NCBI GenBank assembly: GCA_949840805.1
Contig: CATKXR010000034.1
Location: 1 to 49,895 of the forward strand
Length of the DNA: 49,895 nt
Source: an uncultured Lachnospiraceae bacterium
Lineage (GTDB): Bacteria > Bacillota > Clostridia > Lachnospirales > Lachnospiraceae
Direction: 5' to 3'
Shown: positions 1 through 8,542 of the stretch, in pieces
Numbering within the stretch: position 1 is the stretch's first letter
How the letters are laid out: the number at the start of each line of letters is the position of its first letter
Position numbers and translations under genes: made by a program
The notes under the pieces: generated by a model
Databases searched by the model: none
What the model was told of the DNA's origin: nothing
Seen by the model: only the letters and a program-made list of their open reading frames with translations

Positions 1-1
1 T

Positions 2-52
2 AAGGAAAAGCGCATTACCATCTACTACAAATTTGTCGGGGCTATCCAATAA
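2..52 (+). CDS. C-terminal end of a large serine recombinase (partial)
   Basis: The window opens inside a reading frame that ends with the residues KRITIYYKFVGAIQ and TAA at 50-52. This basic, aromatic tail resembles the C-terminal (DUF4368-like) end of TnpX/TndX-type large serine recombinases, which integrate and excise Clostridia transposons and conjugative elements. In such elements the recombinase gene lies close to one end, so an element boundary probably falls within the next 200 bases. Only 16 codons are visible, so the assignment rests on a short motif and should be confirmed from upstream sequence. Confidence 0.55.
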   Translation, partial: KEKRITIYYKFVGAIQ

Positions 53-81
53 TAGAAAAACGGCATCCCTTATGGATGCCG
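50..81 (-). terminator. Rho-independent terminator, minus strand
   Basis: The arms CGGCATCC (61-68) and GGATGCCG (74-81) form a perfect 8-bp stem with a 5-base loop. Read on the minus strand the hairpin is followed by TTTTTCTATTATT, the complement of the A-rich stretch at 48-60, as a terminator should be. On the plus strand the hairpin is followed by A residues, so it would not terminate the recombinase gene. It probably ends transcription from the minus-strand fragment at 89-169 and perhaps from the LacI gene. Confidence 0.6.
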
Positions 82-88
82 AAAAAAA

Positions 89-169
89 TCACTTGGCTTT
101 ACGTCTATTTGTCATATCATCATCATGACTTAATCTCTCGTACAATGGGGTGATTTTGGTTTTCAGCAT
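89..169 (-). pseudogene. N-terminal remnant of a large serine recombinase (26 codons)
   Basis: On the minus strand an AAGGAGGA ribosome binding site lies eight bases before an ATG at 169. The 26-codon frame begins MLKTKITPLYERLSHDDD and stops at TGA (91-89). The LYERLS-D-D segment matches the first strand of the catalytic domain of TnpX-type serine recombinases and includes the motif carrying the catalytic serine. A normal protein exceeds 500 residues, so this is a truncated start, or a small peptide derived from one. It faces the recombinase C-terminus at 2-52, leaving two ends of such genes within 170 bases. It could be debris from an earlier insertion or a short expressed peptide. Confidence 0.6.
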
Positions 170-258
170 GGGCAAGTCCTCCTTCAATGAATGCTCTATT
201 TTTGCTTTGTGATAGAAACGATTGTCTTAATGACATTGGTTCGCAAAATGTACAACCT

Positions 259-1290
259 TTACTTTTCCGTCGTCTCCCTGCGAAACAGAACAGGGGTTAT
301 GACCTTGTGGATGGGATGATCCAGAGGAACGGGATTTCTCTTTTTTCGCTCATTCATCTGTTCCACAAGGAGGGACGTGGCCTCATAGGCAAGCTTGTCG
401 ATTTGCTGGCCTATGGTGCTGATGGGGAGGACGGCTTCTCTGGATATGGGAGAATTGTCAAAGCCCACAATCAGGTAATCGTCGGGCAGCCGTCCAAACT
501 GGCGCACCAGGAGGTTTAAAAGGACATTGGCATGGGTGTCATTGGAGACAAAAATCCCCTTTTTTTTGCCTGCATAGGAGGAGTTGAGATGTTCCAATAT
601 GGTGACGAACTGGGGCTGGGCGGACTCGTAGGAGTGGCCGAATTCCCTTAAGATAATCTCATGCTCCAGATTGTACTCCCTGCAGAAATCGGAGAATCCC
701 CGGATACGGCCGTAGGCCGGGATTTTCTCTGATGTGGGGGAATTGATATGGATGAAAATATCGCAGCGATGCCGGGCCAGCAGGCCGGTGGCCTGGTATC
801 CTCCCATGTAGTTGTCGGTGTTGACGCTGGAGATGTATTGGTCCTCCCGCTCGATGGTGACAATGGGAATGGGGAGACGGGCCAGTTCTTCGGATGGGAT
901 GGTATGGCTTAAGATAATCATGCCTTCAATCTTGTAGGACAGAAGCTCCTGGATGTAGTTCCGCTCCGTCTCCTCGTCTTTGTCGCCGATAAACACAAGG
1001 AACTTATAGCCGAAAGTCTCATAGGTGGATAAAATCTGGTTCAGCATCTCGGAATAGTAGTGATGGTACAGATCGGGGATGATGATGCCTACAAATTCTG
1101 TTTTTCCGTTGGCCAGGATCCGGGCCACTTTATTTTCTTTGTAGTTTAGTTTTATCAGGGCGTCGGCGATAATCTGCTGGTTTTCCAGGGTGAGGGAGTC
1201 GGGATTGTTAAAGTAACGGGATATGGTGGTTTTGGAGAAGTTGGTGTATTTTGCAATGTCGCTGAAAGTTACGTTTTTTTTGGGTGCCAT
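259..1290 (-). CDS. LacI/GalR-family transcriptional repressor
   Basis: A 343-residue protein of normal LacI length. Residues 1-60 form the helix-turn-helix and hinge (VTFSDIAKYTNFSKTTISRY, then ALIKLNYKENKVARIL); the rest is a periplasmic-binding-protein-like sensor domain (VGIIIPD, IVGFDNSP, TTIGQQ-like ISTIGQQID). The start at 1290 is preceded by AGAAAGG. It is divergent from the sugar ABC operon beginning at 1713 and is very probably its regulator, with an oligosaccharide or sugar phosphate as inducer. TAACCGGTTA-type sites lie in front of both transcription units. The ligand cannot be read from the sequence. Confidence 0.9.
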   Translation of the reverse strand: MAPKKNVTFSDIAKYTNFSKTTISRYFNNPDSLTLENQQIIADALIKLNYKENKVARILANGKTEFVGIIIPDLYHHYYSEMLNQILSTYETFGYKFLVFIGDKDEETERNYIQELLSYKIEGMIILSHTIPSEELARLPIPIVTIEREDQYISSVNTDNYMGGYQATGLLARHRCDIFIHINSPTSEKIPAYGRIRGFSDFCREYNLEHEIILREFGHSYESAQPQFVTILEHLNSSYAGKKKGIFVSNDTHANVLLNLLVRQFGRLPDDYLIVGFDNSPISREAVLPISTIGQQIDKLAYEATSLLVEQMNERKKRNPVPLDHPIHKVITPVLFRRETTEK

Positions 1291-1334
1291 GGATGGGAGC
1301 CTTTCTTTGAATAATGGGAATGGAATTTTTTTAT

Positions 1335-1363
1335 AGTATATCAGAAAGGGGTGCAGAGTACAA
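1335..1363 (-). promoter_or_regulatory. Promoter of the LacI-family gene
   Basis: On the minus strand TTGTAC (1363-1358) and TATACT (1340-1335) are separated by exactly 17 bases and lie about 45 bases before the start codon. Both boxes are close to the sigma-A consensus. Confidence 0.7.
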
Positions 1364-1370
1364 GGGGGAA

Positions 1371-1389
1371 TCGGTTATGTGACCGGTTT
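1371..1389. promoter_or_regulatory. Candidate LacI-family operator (autoregulatory)
   Basis: The sequence CGGTTATGTGACCGG is an inverted repeat (CGGT/ACCG) made of the same half-site as the triple operator at 1606-1641. It lies just upstream of the -35 box of the repressor gene. The site is weaker than the main one (7 of 10 positions of TAACCGGTTA), so autoregulation is inference. Confidence 0.4.
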
Positions 1390-1564
1390 TATGTGTGTGG
1401 ATAGATTGTTGCATGGATAGGGGGATTTGTGGGGAGTACCAACAGCAGCTCAGGCTGCGTTGTCGGCTGCTCTGCGAAATGTGATGCATGGGGGATGATT
1501 CGAAGGGAGGAGATGGTTATGTGAGCATTGCGGCGAGCGTTGGTATAAAATTTTAAGATTACAG

Positions 1565-1596
1565 TTGACGGGATGTGAATCGTGTGGTATTATAAT
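1565..1596 (+). promoter_or_regulatory. Promoter of the sugar ABC operon
   Basis: TTGACG at 1565-1570 is followed after 17 bases by TATTAT (1588-1593), overlapping a perfect TATAAT at 1591-1596 (20-base spacing). Transcription would start near 1602-1606, right at the first operator repeat, which fits repression by occlusion. The rest of the 1291-1712 gap holds no credible gene. Confidence 0.65.
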
Positions 1597-1605
1597 CACA
1601 TAAAA

Positions 1606-1641
1606 TAACCGGTTACTTGACTGGTTACTTAACTGGTTATT
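1606..1641. promoter_or_regulatory. Triple LacI-family operator
   Basis: Three direct repeats of 12 bases follow one another: TAACCGGTTACT, TGACTGGTTACT and TAACTGGTTATT. The first contains the perfect palindrome TAACCGGTTA with the central CpG typical of LacI/GalR operators. The array covers the predicted transcription start and ends about 70 bases before the solute-binding protein gene. Repeated half-sites at 12-base spacing suggest more than one repressor dimer. Confidence 0.65.
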
Positions 1642-1712
1642 TTCGGGAAGAAAGGAAGAATGTTTCAGAGGCAACTGACTCTGAGAGCATAGAAAAAAAG
1701 GAGGAATGAGCA

Positions 1713-3083
1713 ATGAAAAGAAAAGCGGCATCATGTATTTTGCTGGGACTCTCTCTGGCGCTTGTGTCAGCAGGGCTTACAGGCTGCAGGTTCGGCTTTG
1801 CAAGTGACCCGGACGATCCCAACGAGCAGGTGGCGGAGGAACCCATTGATACATCGGTGGATACCTTCCAGTATGACAGCTCCCTGAGCGGGACGAAGAT
1901 TACGCTTTTAAATTCCAAGGCGGAGATTCAGGTGGCTCTGGAGAAGATGGGGGCGGAGTACGAGAAGAAATCCGGGGTTCACATTGACGTCATGCCGGTG
2001 ACGGACGATTCGCCTTACACCAGGGTGGTCAGCCTGTATAACTCCGGCAACCCGCCGACCATTTCCATTCTGGATACCACGGATGTTATTGCCCTGGCGG
2101 AGGAGAAGGCGGCGGATCTAAGCAATGAGCCTTGGACCGGGGAAGCAGAGGGGTATCTGACTGAGGTAAACGGAAAGGTATACAGCCTGCCTCTGTGTAT
2201 TGAGGGAAGGGGAATTATCTACAACAAGGCGGTGATTGAGGAGACGCTTGGGGAGGCTTTTGACCCGGAAAAGATCACTACCCTGGGGGAATTTGAAGCG
2301 TTTTTGGGCAGGCTGGCCGAGGCAGGTATGGAGCGGCCTCTGTCTCTGGCAAAGGAGGACTGGTCCTTGGGGGCCCATCACCTTCAGTACATCTATGAGA
2401 CCTATGACGGAACCTCCGAGGGAGCCGGGGAGGTGATTGAGCAGATTAAGGCGGGGACCCTGGACATGGCCTCCTACAGCCGTCTCAATGAATTTCTGGA
2501 CGCCTTTGACGTGCTGAAGAAATATAATGTGTCTCTTAAGGATCCTCTGGGAGCGGATTATGATGAGATGGCCATTGACTTAGCGGACGGAAAGACGGCT
2601 TTCTGGTTCAACGGGAACTGGGCATGGCCCAACCTGGCAGAGGCGGGAGCGAAAAATGAGGACGAGTACGGATTTCTGCCTTATTTTTTGAATAATGACC
2701 CGGATGATTTTGTGAACCAGAAGATTCAGGGTTCTCCTTCCAAGCAGGTGATGCTGGACGGACAGATGGCCACGGAGAAGGAGCAGGCGGCGGCCAAGGA
2801 ATTTTTGAACTGGATGGTTTACAGCGAGATTGGGCAGCAGATGCTGGTGAAAACCTGTAATCTGATTCCGCCCTTTAAGAATAATCCCTATGAGCCGGCG
2901 GACCCGCTGAGCCGTGATATTTATGAAAAGGTCCATGAGGGCAGGACGTTTAATGCCTCGGCCATTGTGCCCAATGACCACTGGTCTGTGCTGGGAGCGG
3001 CCATGCAGAAGTATCTTGCGGTGCGCAGCGACAGGCAGGAGTTGATTGATTCCATCCAGAAGTACTGGGATGAACAGGAATAA
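1713..3083 (+). CDS. Sugar ABC transporter substrate-binding lipoprotein
   Basis: A 456-residue lipoprotein with a lysine/arginine start, hydrophobic stretch and lipobox LTGC (modified cysteine about residue 25), so it should be anchored outside the membrane. The body is a family 1 extracellular solute-binding protein (MalE/UgpB type): KITLLNSKAEIQVALEKMG, YSLPLCIEGRGIIYNKAVIE, AFWFNGNWAW and a C-terminal helix QELIDSIQKYW. GGAGGAATGAGCA precedes the start. It is the first gene of an operon with two permeases. The ATPase is absent, as is usual where a shared MsmX-type ATPase serves several importers. The sugar is unknown. Confidence 0.9.
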   Translation: MKRKAASCILLGLSLALVSAGLTGCRFGFASDPDDPNEQVAEEPIDTSVDTFQYDSSLSGTKITLLNSKAEIQVALEKMGAEYEKKSGVHIDVMPVTDDSPYTRVVSLYNSGNPPTISILDTTDVIALAEEKAADLSNEPWTGEAEGYLTEVNGKVYSLPLCIEGRGIIYNKAVIEETLGEAFDPEKITTLGEFEAFLGRLAEAGMERPLSLAKEDWSLGAHHLQYIYETYDGTSEGAGEVIEQIKAGTLDMASYSRLNEFLDAFDVLKKYNVSLKDPLGADYDEMAIDLADGKTAFWFNGNWAWPNLAEAGAKNEDEYGFLPYFLNNDPDDFVNQKIQGSPSKQVMLDGQMATEKEQAAAKEFLNWMVYSEIGQQMLVKTCNLIPPFKNNPYEPADPLSRDIYEKVHEGRTFNASAIVPNDHWSVLGAAMQKYLAVRSDRQELIDSIQKYWDEQE

Positions 3084-3107
3084 AAGGGAGAAGAGGAGGA
3101 TGACCTT

Positions 3108-3980
3108 ATGAAATCTCAGAGTAACGGAAAGGATTTCTGTATATTTGCGCTGCCGGGGCTGTTCTGCTTTGTGGCGGTGATGATGGTTCCGTTCCTTTAT
3201 GGCGTGTATCTGACCATGACCGACTGGAACGGCGTGTCCCAGGTGAAGAATTTTGTGGGGCTTACGAATTTTGGGGCTGTGGTGAAGGATGCGCAGTTTT
3301 GGACTTCCCTGCTTCTGACCTTTAAGTACGTGATTTTTGTGGTGGTGATTGTGAATGTGCTGGCTTTCGGCATTGCCTACCTTTTGACCAGGGGGATCAA
3401 GGGCCAAAATTTCTTCCGGGCGGGATTTTTCACACCCAACCTGATCGGCGGGATTGTGCTGGGATATATCTGGCAGTTTGTATTTTCCAGAGTGTTCGTG
3501 AGTATCGGGGAATCCACAGGATGGAGCCTGTTTGAGGCGTCCTGGCTTTCCGACCCGTCAAAGGCTTTCGCGGCCCTGGTGATGGTGTCGGTGTGGCAGT
3601 TGTCCGGGTATATGATCCTGATCTATGTGGCCGGATTTATGGGACTCAGCGAGGATGTGATGGAGGCGGCCAGCATTGACGGCGCTTCGGGATGGGTGAT
3701 GATGAGGCATATTATTATGCCGCTGATGATGTCGTCCGTGACCATTTGCCTGTTTCTTACCCTTTCCCGGGCGTTTATGGTTTATGACGTGAACCTGTCT
3801 TTGACGGCGGGGGCGCCCTACGGCACCACGGAGATGGCGGCCATGCATGTGTACGAAAAGGCGTTTACGTCCCGGCAGTTCGGGGCGGGGCAGGCGGAGG
3901 CCCTGGTGCTGTTTGTGATCACGGCCTGCATCAGCGGCATTCAGGTATATCTGACGAAGAAAAAGGAGGTTGAGGCATAA
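3108..3980 (+). CDS. Sugar ABC transporter permease, MalF/UgpA type
   Basis: A 290-residue inner-membrane protein with six predicted helices. The cytoplasmic loop EAASIDGASGWVMMRHIIMP is the EAA motif that contacts the ATPase. An N-terminal helix (FALPGLFCFVAVMMVPFLYG) and the long outer segment before the second helix are typical of the MalF-like half of CUT1 importers. The start is preceded by AGGAGGATGACCTT. It lies 24 bases after the binding protein and its stop overlaps the next start by one base, so translation is probably coupled. Confidence 0.9.
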   Translation: MKSQSNGKDFCIFALPGLFCFVAVMMVPFLYGVYLTMTDWNGVSQVKNFVGLTNFGAVVKDAQFWTSLLLTFKYVIFVVVIVNVLAFGIAYLLTRGIKGQNFFRAGFFTPNLIGGIVLGYIWQFVFSRVFVSIGESTGWSLFEASWLSDPSKAFAALVMVSVWQLSGYMILIYVAGFMGLSEDVMEAASIDGASGWVMMRHIIMPLMMSSVTICLFLTLSRAFMVYDVNLSLTAGAPYGTTEMAAMHVYEKAFTSRQFGAGQAEALVLFVITACISGIQVYLTKKKEVEA

Positions 3981-4840
3981 TGACGCAGACAACGGTTGGC
4001 GGAAAGAAGAAAAAGATCAACCATGCTCTGGCAATGGCCGGTCTTGTGGTGATATTTTTAGCTTACATGTTTCCTTTTGTCATGGTGGTGATTAATTCCC
4101 TTAAGCAGAAAAGAGATATTATCAAGAGCCCCTTTTCCTGGCTTTTCACCATCAAGGGACTGTCTTTTGACAATTTTGTGAAGGCGTATGTGCAGATGGA
4201 TTTTTTGAACGCATTTAAAAATTCTCTGATCGTGACAGTGTCGGCCACGGCTTTGGTGACGATATTGGCGTCCATGCTGGCCTATTACATTGTCCGTCAT
4301 AAAAACTGGATTTCCCGGATTGCCTTTGCCCTGATGGTGGCGTCCATGATTATTCCGTTCCAGGCCATCATGATTCCGCTGGTGAGCATTTATGGGGGAA
4401 CCTTAAATATCTTAAACCACAGGGCGACGCTGATCTTTATGCATACGGGCTTTTCCATGGCCATGTCCGTGTTTATGTTCCACGGGTTTATCAACGGAAA
4501 TATTCCCATCGCTTTGGAGGAGGCGGCCTATATTGACGGGTGTACCCACTGGCAGACATTTTTTCAGATCGTGTTTCCGCTTTTAAAGCCCATTATCTCC
4601 ACCATGGTGATTTTGAACGCGCTGGCTTTCTGGAATGATTTCCTATTGCCGTCCCTGGTTCTGACTGACAAGAAGCTTTTGACGCTGCCTCTGTCCACAT
4701 ACAGCTTTTACGGCACTTATTCGGCGGACTACGGCACCATCATGGCTGGGCTGCTGCTGTGTGTGATTCCGATTCTGGCTCTGTATATTGCGCTGCAGAA
4801 GCAGATCATCAACGGCGTGGTGACAGGAGCGGTGAAGTAG
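3980..4840 (+). CDS. Sugar ABC transporter permease, MalG/UgpE type
   Basis: A 286-residue partner permease. The EAA loop is EEAAYIDGCTHWQTFFQIVF, followed by a proline (PLLKPIIS), and the C-terminus QKQIINGVVTGAVK is the conserved tail of MalG-like proteins. TAATG overlap with the upstream permease shows tight coupling. With the two preceding genes it forms a complete membrane importer lacking only the ATPase. No hydrolase follows, so the sugar is not indicated by context. After it, 4841-5009 holds an imperfect hairpin (about 4888-4912) without a U-tract and no gene. Confidence 0.9.
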   Translation: MTQTTVGGKKKKINHALAMAGLVVIFLAYMFPFVMVVINSLKQKRDIIKSPFSWLFTIKGLSFDNFVKAYVQMDFLNAFKNSLIVTVSATALVTILASMLAYYIVRHKNWISRIAFALMVASMIIPFQAIMIPLVSIYGGTLNILNHRATLIFMHTGFSMAMSVFMFHGFINGNIPIALEEAAYIDGCTHWQTFFQIVFPLLKPIISTMVILNALAFWNDFLLPSLVLTDKKLLTLPLSTYSFYGTYSADYGTIMAGLLLCVIPILALYIALQKQIINGVVTGAVK

Positions 4841-5009
4841 GGGGGTGTCCCTATAGCACAGATGTGCATATCAGACATGAGGTCTTTGATGTTTTTGGTC
4901 AGAGACCTCTGTCTGCGTGTTTGGAGATTTTGCTAAAACGATGGAAAATGGAAGCTTTCATGGCGCATAACCCTTTATAATTTTATCCCGGCGGCCCGCG
5001 AGTAAATAG

Positions 5010-5038
5010 TTGACAAATAGAACCAGGATTGCTATGAT
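5010..5038 (+). promoter_or_regulatory. Promoter of ilvN
   Basis: TTGACA (5010-5015), a 17-base spacer and TATGAT (5033-5038): a near-consensus sigma-A promoter about 72 bases before the ilvN start. Confidence 0.8.
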
Positions 5039-5053
5039 AATAAGAACGCAAGA

Positions 5054-5087
5054 AACTGTGGTCTGCCAATTCTGGCAGGCCACAGTT
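5054..5087 (+). promoter_or_regulatory. 15-bp hairpin in the ilvN leader
   Basis: AACTGTGGTCTGCCA (5054-5068) pairs with TGGCAGGCCACAGTT (5073-5087) over 15 bp with one G-T pair and a 4-base loop. It occupies most of the short leader between promoter and ribosome binding site. No U-run follows, so it is not a terminator. It may stabilise the messenger, bind a protein or control access to the start. No T-box sequence is seen. Confidence 0.6.
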
Positions 5088-5109
5088 GAGAGAGAAAGGG
5101 TGATATGCC

Positions 5110-6719
<1,610 letters not shown>

Positions 6720-6721
6720 AT

Positions 6722-6804
6722 AAGTATGCTTATCTGCCAGATGACGATGCGTTTTTGTAATAAATGGAAAACCCGGATATATCATTTGGCCTGCAGGTAT
6801 AATA
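6722..6804 (+). repeat. REP-like intergenic repeat, family R1, copy a
   Basis: Diverged long form: AAGTATGCTTATCTGCCAGA at the left and ATCATTTGGCCTGCAGGTAT at the right, separated by about 40 bases. The same two ends recur at 9811-10037, 37064-37200, 42601-42649, 45070-45107 and 47803-47899. It lies about 100 bases upstream of the gene at 6904. A TAACCGGTTT motif at 6868-6877 lies between repeat and gene. Confidence 0.55.
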
Positions 6805-6903
6805 ACAGGGGGAATTCAGGCTCGATGCCGTGGTTTCTTCCTGTTTTTAGTTAGAAATTTTCAAAGATAACCGGTTTCGGCAGGAAAGGAGCAGGATAGT
6901 ACG

Positions 6904-7461
6904 ATGAGAGAACGTCAGGCGTGGTTTAAGGGCAGCAGAATGGCACGGATGGCCGGGACGGCTGTCCTGGCGGCAGGAATTCTATGCATGCCTGTATATG
7001 CGGATACAAAGGAGCCGCAGGCAGGGACGGAAGCAGAGATGCATGCTGCACAGGAAGGGACGGAAGCAGGGATACATGCTGCAGGATGGGAAGATACGGA
7101 CGGAAAATGGTATTATTACAATGAAGCAGGAGTGAAGCTGACCGGATGGGTCCGGGCGGCAGAGGACGGCTTGTGGTACTATCTGGACACGGAATCAGGA
7201 GCCTGGATACCGCGCCCGGTGCTGGATGAGACGGCATCTGAAAAGCTGCTGGAAAATGCGATTGTGAAATTTGGATATTATAAATATGAGGAAGAGCCGG
7301 TATATTTCCAGGTGGATTACAAGGATAAGCACAGATTCTATATGTCCGTCCGTGTTATAACCGGCCCTGATACAAACAGGATCATCAATACCTATAAGGT
7401 GGAAAAGAAGAACGGAGAAGTGAAGCCGGCAGTGGGGGAGACATTTAATCTGTATCAATGA
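6904..7461 (+). CDS. Secreted protein with cell-wall-binding repeats
   Basis: A 185-residue protein with an N-terminal signal peptide (basic start, AGTAVLAAGILCMPVYA, cleavage near residue 33), then an Ala/Glu/Gly-rich stretch with an imperfect internal repeat (QAGTEAEMHAAQ and QEGTEAGIHAAG). Next come two choline-binding/glucan-binding-type repeats (GWEDTDGKWYYYNEAGVKLT and GWVRAAEDGLWYYLDTESG) and a 90-residue C-terminal domain of unknown function. The aromatic repeats point to attachment to cell-wall polymers. Start at 6904 follows GGAAAGGAGCAGGATAGTACG. Nothing ties it to the amino acid genes around it. Confidence 0.8.
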   Translation: MRERQAWFKGSRMARMAGTAVLAAGILCMPVYADTKEPQAGTEAEMHAAQEGTEAGIHAAGWEDTDGKWYYYNEAGVKLTGWVRAAEDGLWYYLDTESGAWIPRPVLDETASEKLLENAIVKFGYYKYEEEPVYFQVDYKDKHRFYMSVRVITGPDTNRIINTYKVEKKNGEVKPAVGETFNLYQ

Positions 7462-7611
7462 GGCCAGGCGTGCTATGGCAGATTCCCGGATTTTTCGTGA
7501 AAAGAATAGGGAAGGGTTGTATTGTGACTGTGCAAAAAACATGGCATAAAAAATAAGACATACCTTTTTGTGCAACACTATCCATAGGCCAATATTGTTA
7601 AGTTAAAGATT

Positions 7612-8022
7612 ATTCCGAAAGGTCCGCAGGAGAAGAGGGACAGAACGTTTTCAGACACGTTCTCACTCCGTTTTTCACGTAGCGGTACTAAGGCTGTAAA
7701 AGACACAGCCTAAGTGCCGACGTGAAAAGAGGGTCTTCAAACGTTCTGTCCCTCTTCTCCTGCTACGTTACCGGCACAATTTAATGGAAGGCGTTACTCC
7801 CACCATAAAACGGCCGATAACGTAGCCTGGTCTGTTACCCGTACCCCGGGAAACCCTCGAAAAACGTCGGCGCTTAATGAGCCGGGATGCTTTTCCCGGC
7901 GAATTTAGCGTCCGCTACGTTCTTCACGGAGCGAGAGCGCGTTTTCCGGGGTACGGGTAACAGACCAGGCGGACCTTTCGGAATCACTGTAAACAGCGTC
8001 AGGCTCCGCACGATAAGGTATA
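7612..8022. repeat. Large palindromic element PAL1, copy A, with nested palindrome PAL2
   Basis: Fills most of the 7462-8064 gap; no gene is seen there. Terminal inverted repeats ATTCCGAAAGGTCCGC (7612-7627) and GCGGACCTTTCGGAAT (7969-7984) enclose inner palindromes: 7629-7653 pairs with 7739-7763 (core AGAAGAGGGACAGAACG), and TTTTCACGT/ACGTGAAAA lies inside. The sister copy at 17979-18400 shares these and a 3' extension (7982-8022). Unlike the sister, this copy carries an extra block (about 7812-7966) with perfect 24-bp arms at 7826-7849 and 7946-7969 (core CTGTTACCCGTACCCC), a second element inserted here. No transposase frame is present. Confidence 0.75.
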
Positions 8023-8064
8023 AAAAACAAGACATAAAAACAAGATAGAAGGGACATAAAATCT

Positions 8065-8541
8065 ATGGGAAAGATTTTTAAATTTCATGATGATCTGGAC
8101 ACGGATCAGATTATTGCATCGCAGTATTTGCTGCTGCCGGATATCGAAGAAATGAAGGTACATACGTTTGAGTCTCTTGATCCGGAGTTTCCGGTAAAGG
8201 TCAGGCCCGGGGACTATGTGGTCGGGGGAGAGAATTTCGGATGCGGTTCTTCCCGGGAACAGGCGCCCAGCGTGTTAAAGGCATTGGGCGTCCAGGCTGT
8301 GGTGGCCAAATCTTTTGCCCGGATTTTTTACCGGAACGCCATCAATATTGGGCTTCCTGTCATTGTGTGCAAGGAGCTGCCGGATGCAGTGAAGGACGGG
8401 GATGAGATGGAGCTGTCGCTGACGGAAGGAGTGGCAAGGGCAGGAGGAAGGGAATTTTCCTGTACCCGGCTGCCGGAATATATGCAGAAGATATTGAGCC
8501 AGGGCGGGCTGATTGCGTCTTTGAACAAGGAGGTGCAGTGA
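8065..8541 (+). CDS. LeuD-like hydro-lyase small subunit (pair 1)
   Basis: A 158-residue swivel-domain protein of the aconitase superfamily. Conserved features are DLDTDQII, the catalytic serine loop ENFGCGSSREQAP and the AKSFARIFYRNAINIGLP segment. The family isomerises 2-isopropylmalate or related 2-hydroxyacids with the large subunit. The substrate loop reads ASQYLLLPDIEEM where typical LeuD has ARYLN-type sequence, so the substrate may not be isopropylmalate. It ends two bases before its partner (8543). ilvNC upstream supports a branched-chain role, but leuA and leuB are missing here. No T-box or promoter is obvious in the repeat-filled leader. Confidence 0.8.
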   Translation: MGKIFKFHDDLDTDQIIASQYLLLPDIEEMKVHTFESLDPEFPVKVRPGDYVVGGENFGCGSSREQAPSVLKALGVQAVVAKSFARIFYRNAINIGLPVIVCKELPDAVKDGDEMELSLTEGVARAGGREFSCTRLPEYMQKILSQGGLIASLNKEVQ

Positions 8542-8542
8542 T

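Noticed and set aside
61..88. Hairpin as plus-strand terminator of the recombinase gene
   Set aside because: On the plus strand the stem is followed by seven As, not Ts; the U-run is on the minus strand.
4888..4912. Terminator after the first ABC operon
   Set aside because: The stem is imperfect and no U-run follows, so I cannot place where that operon ends.
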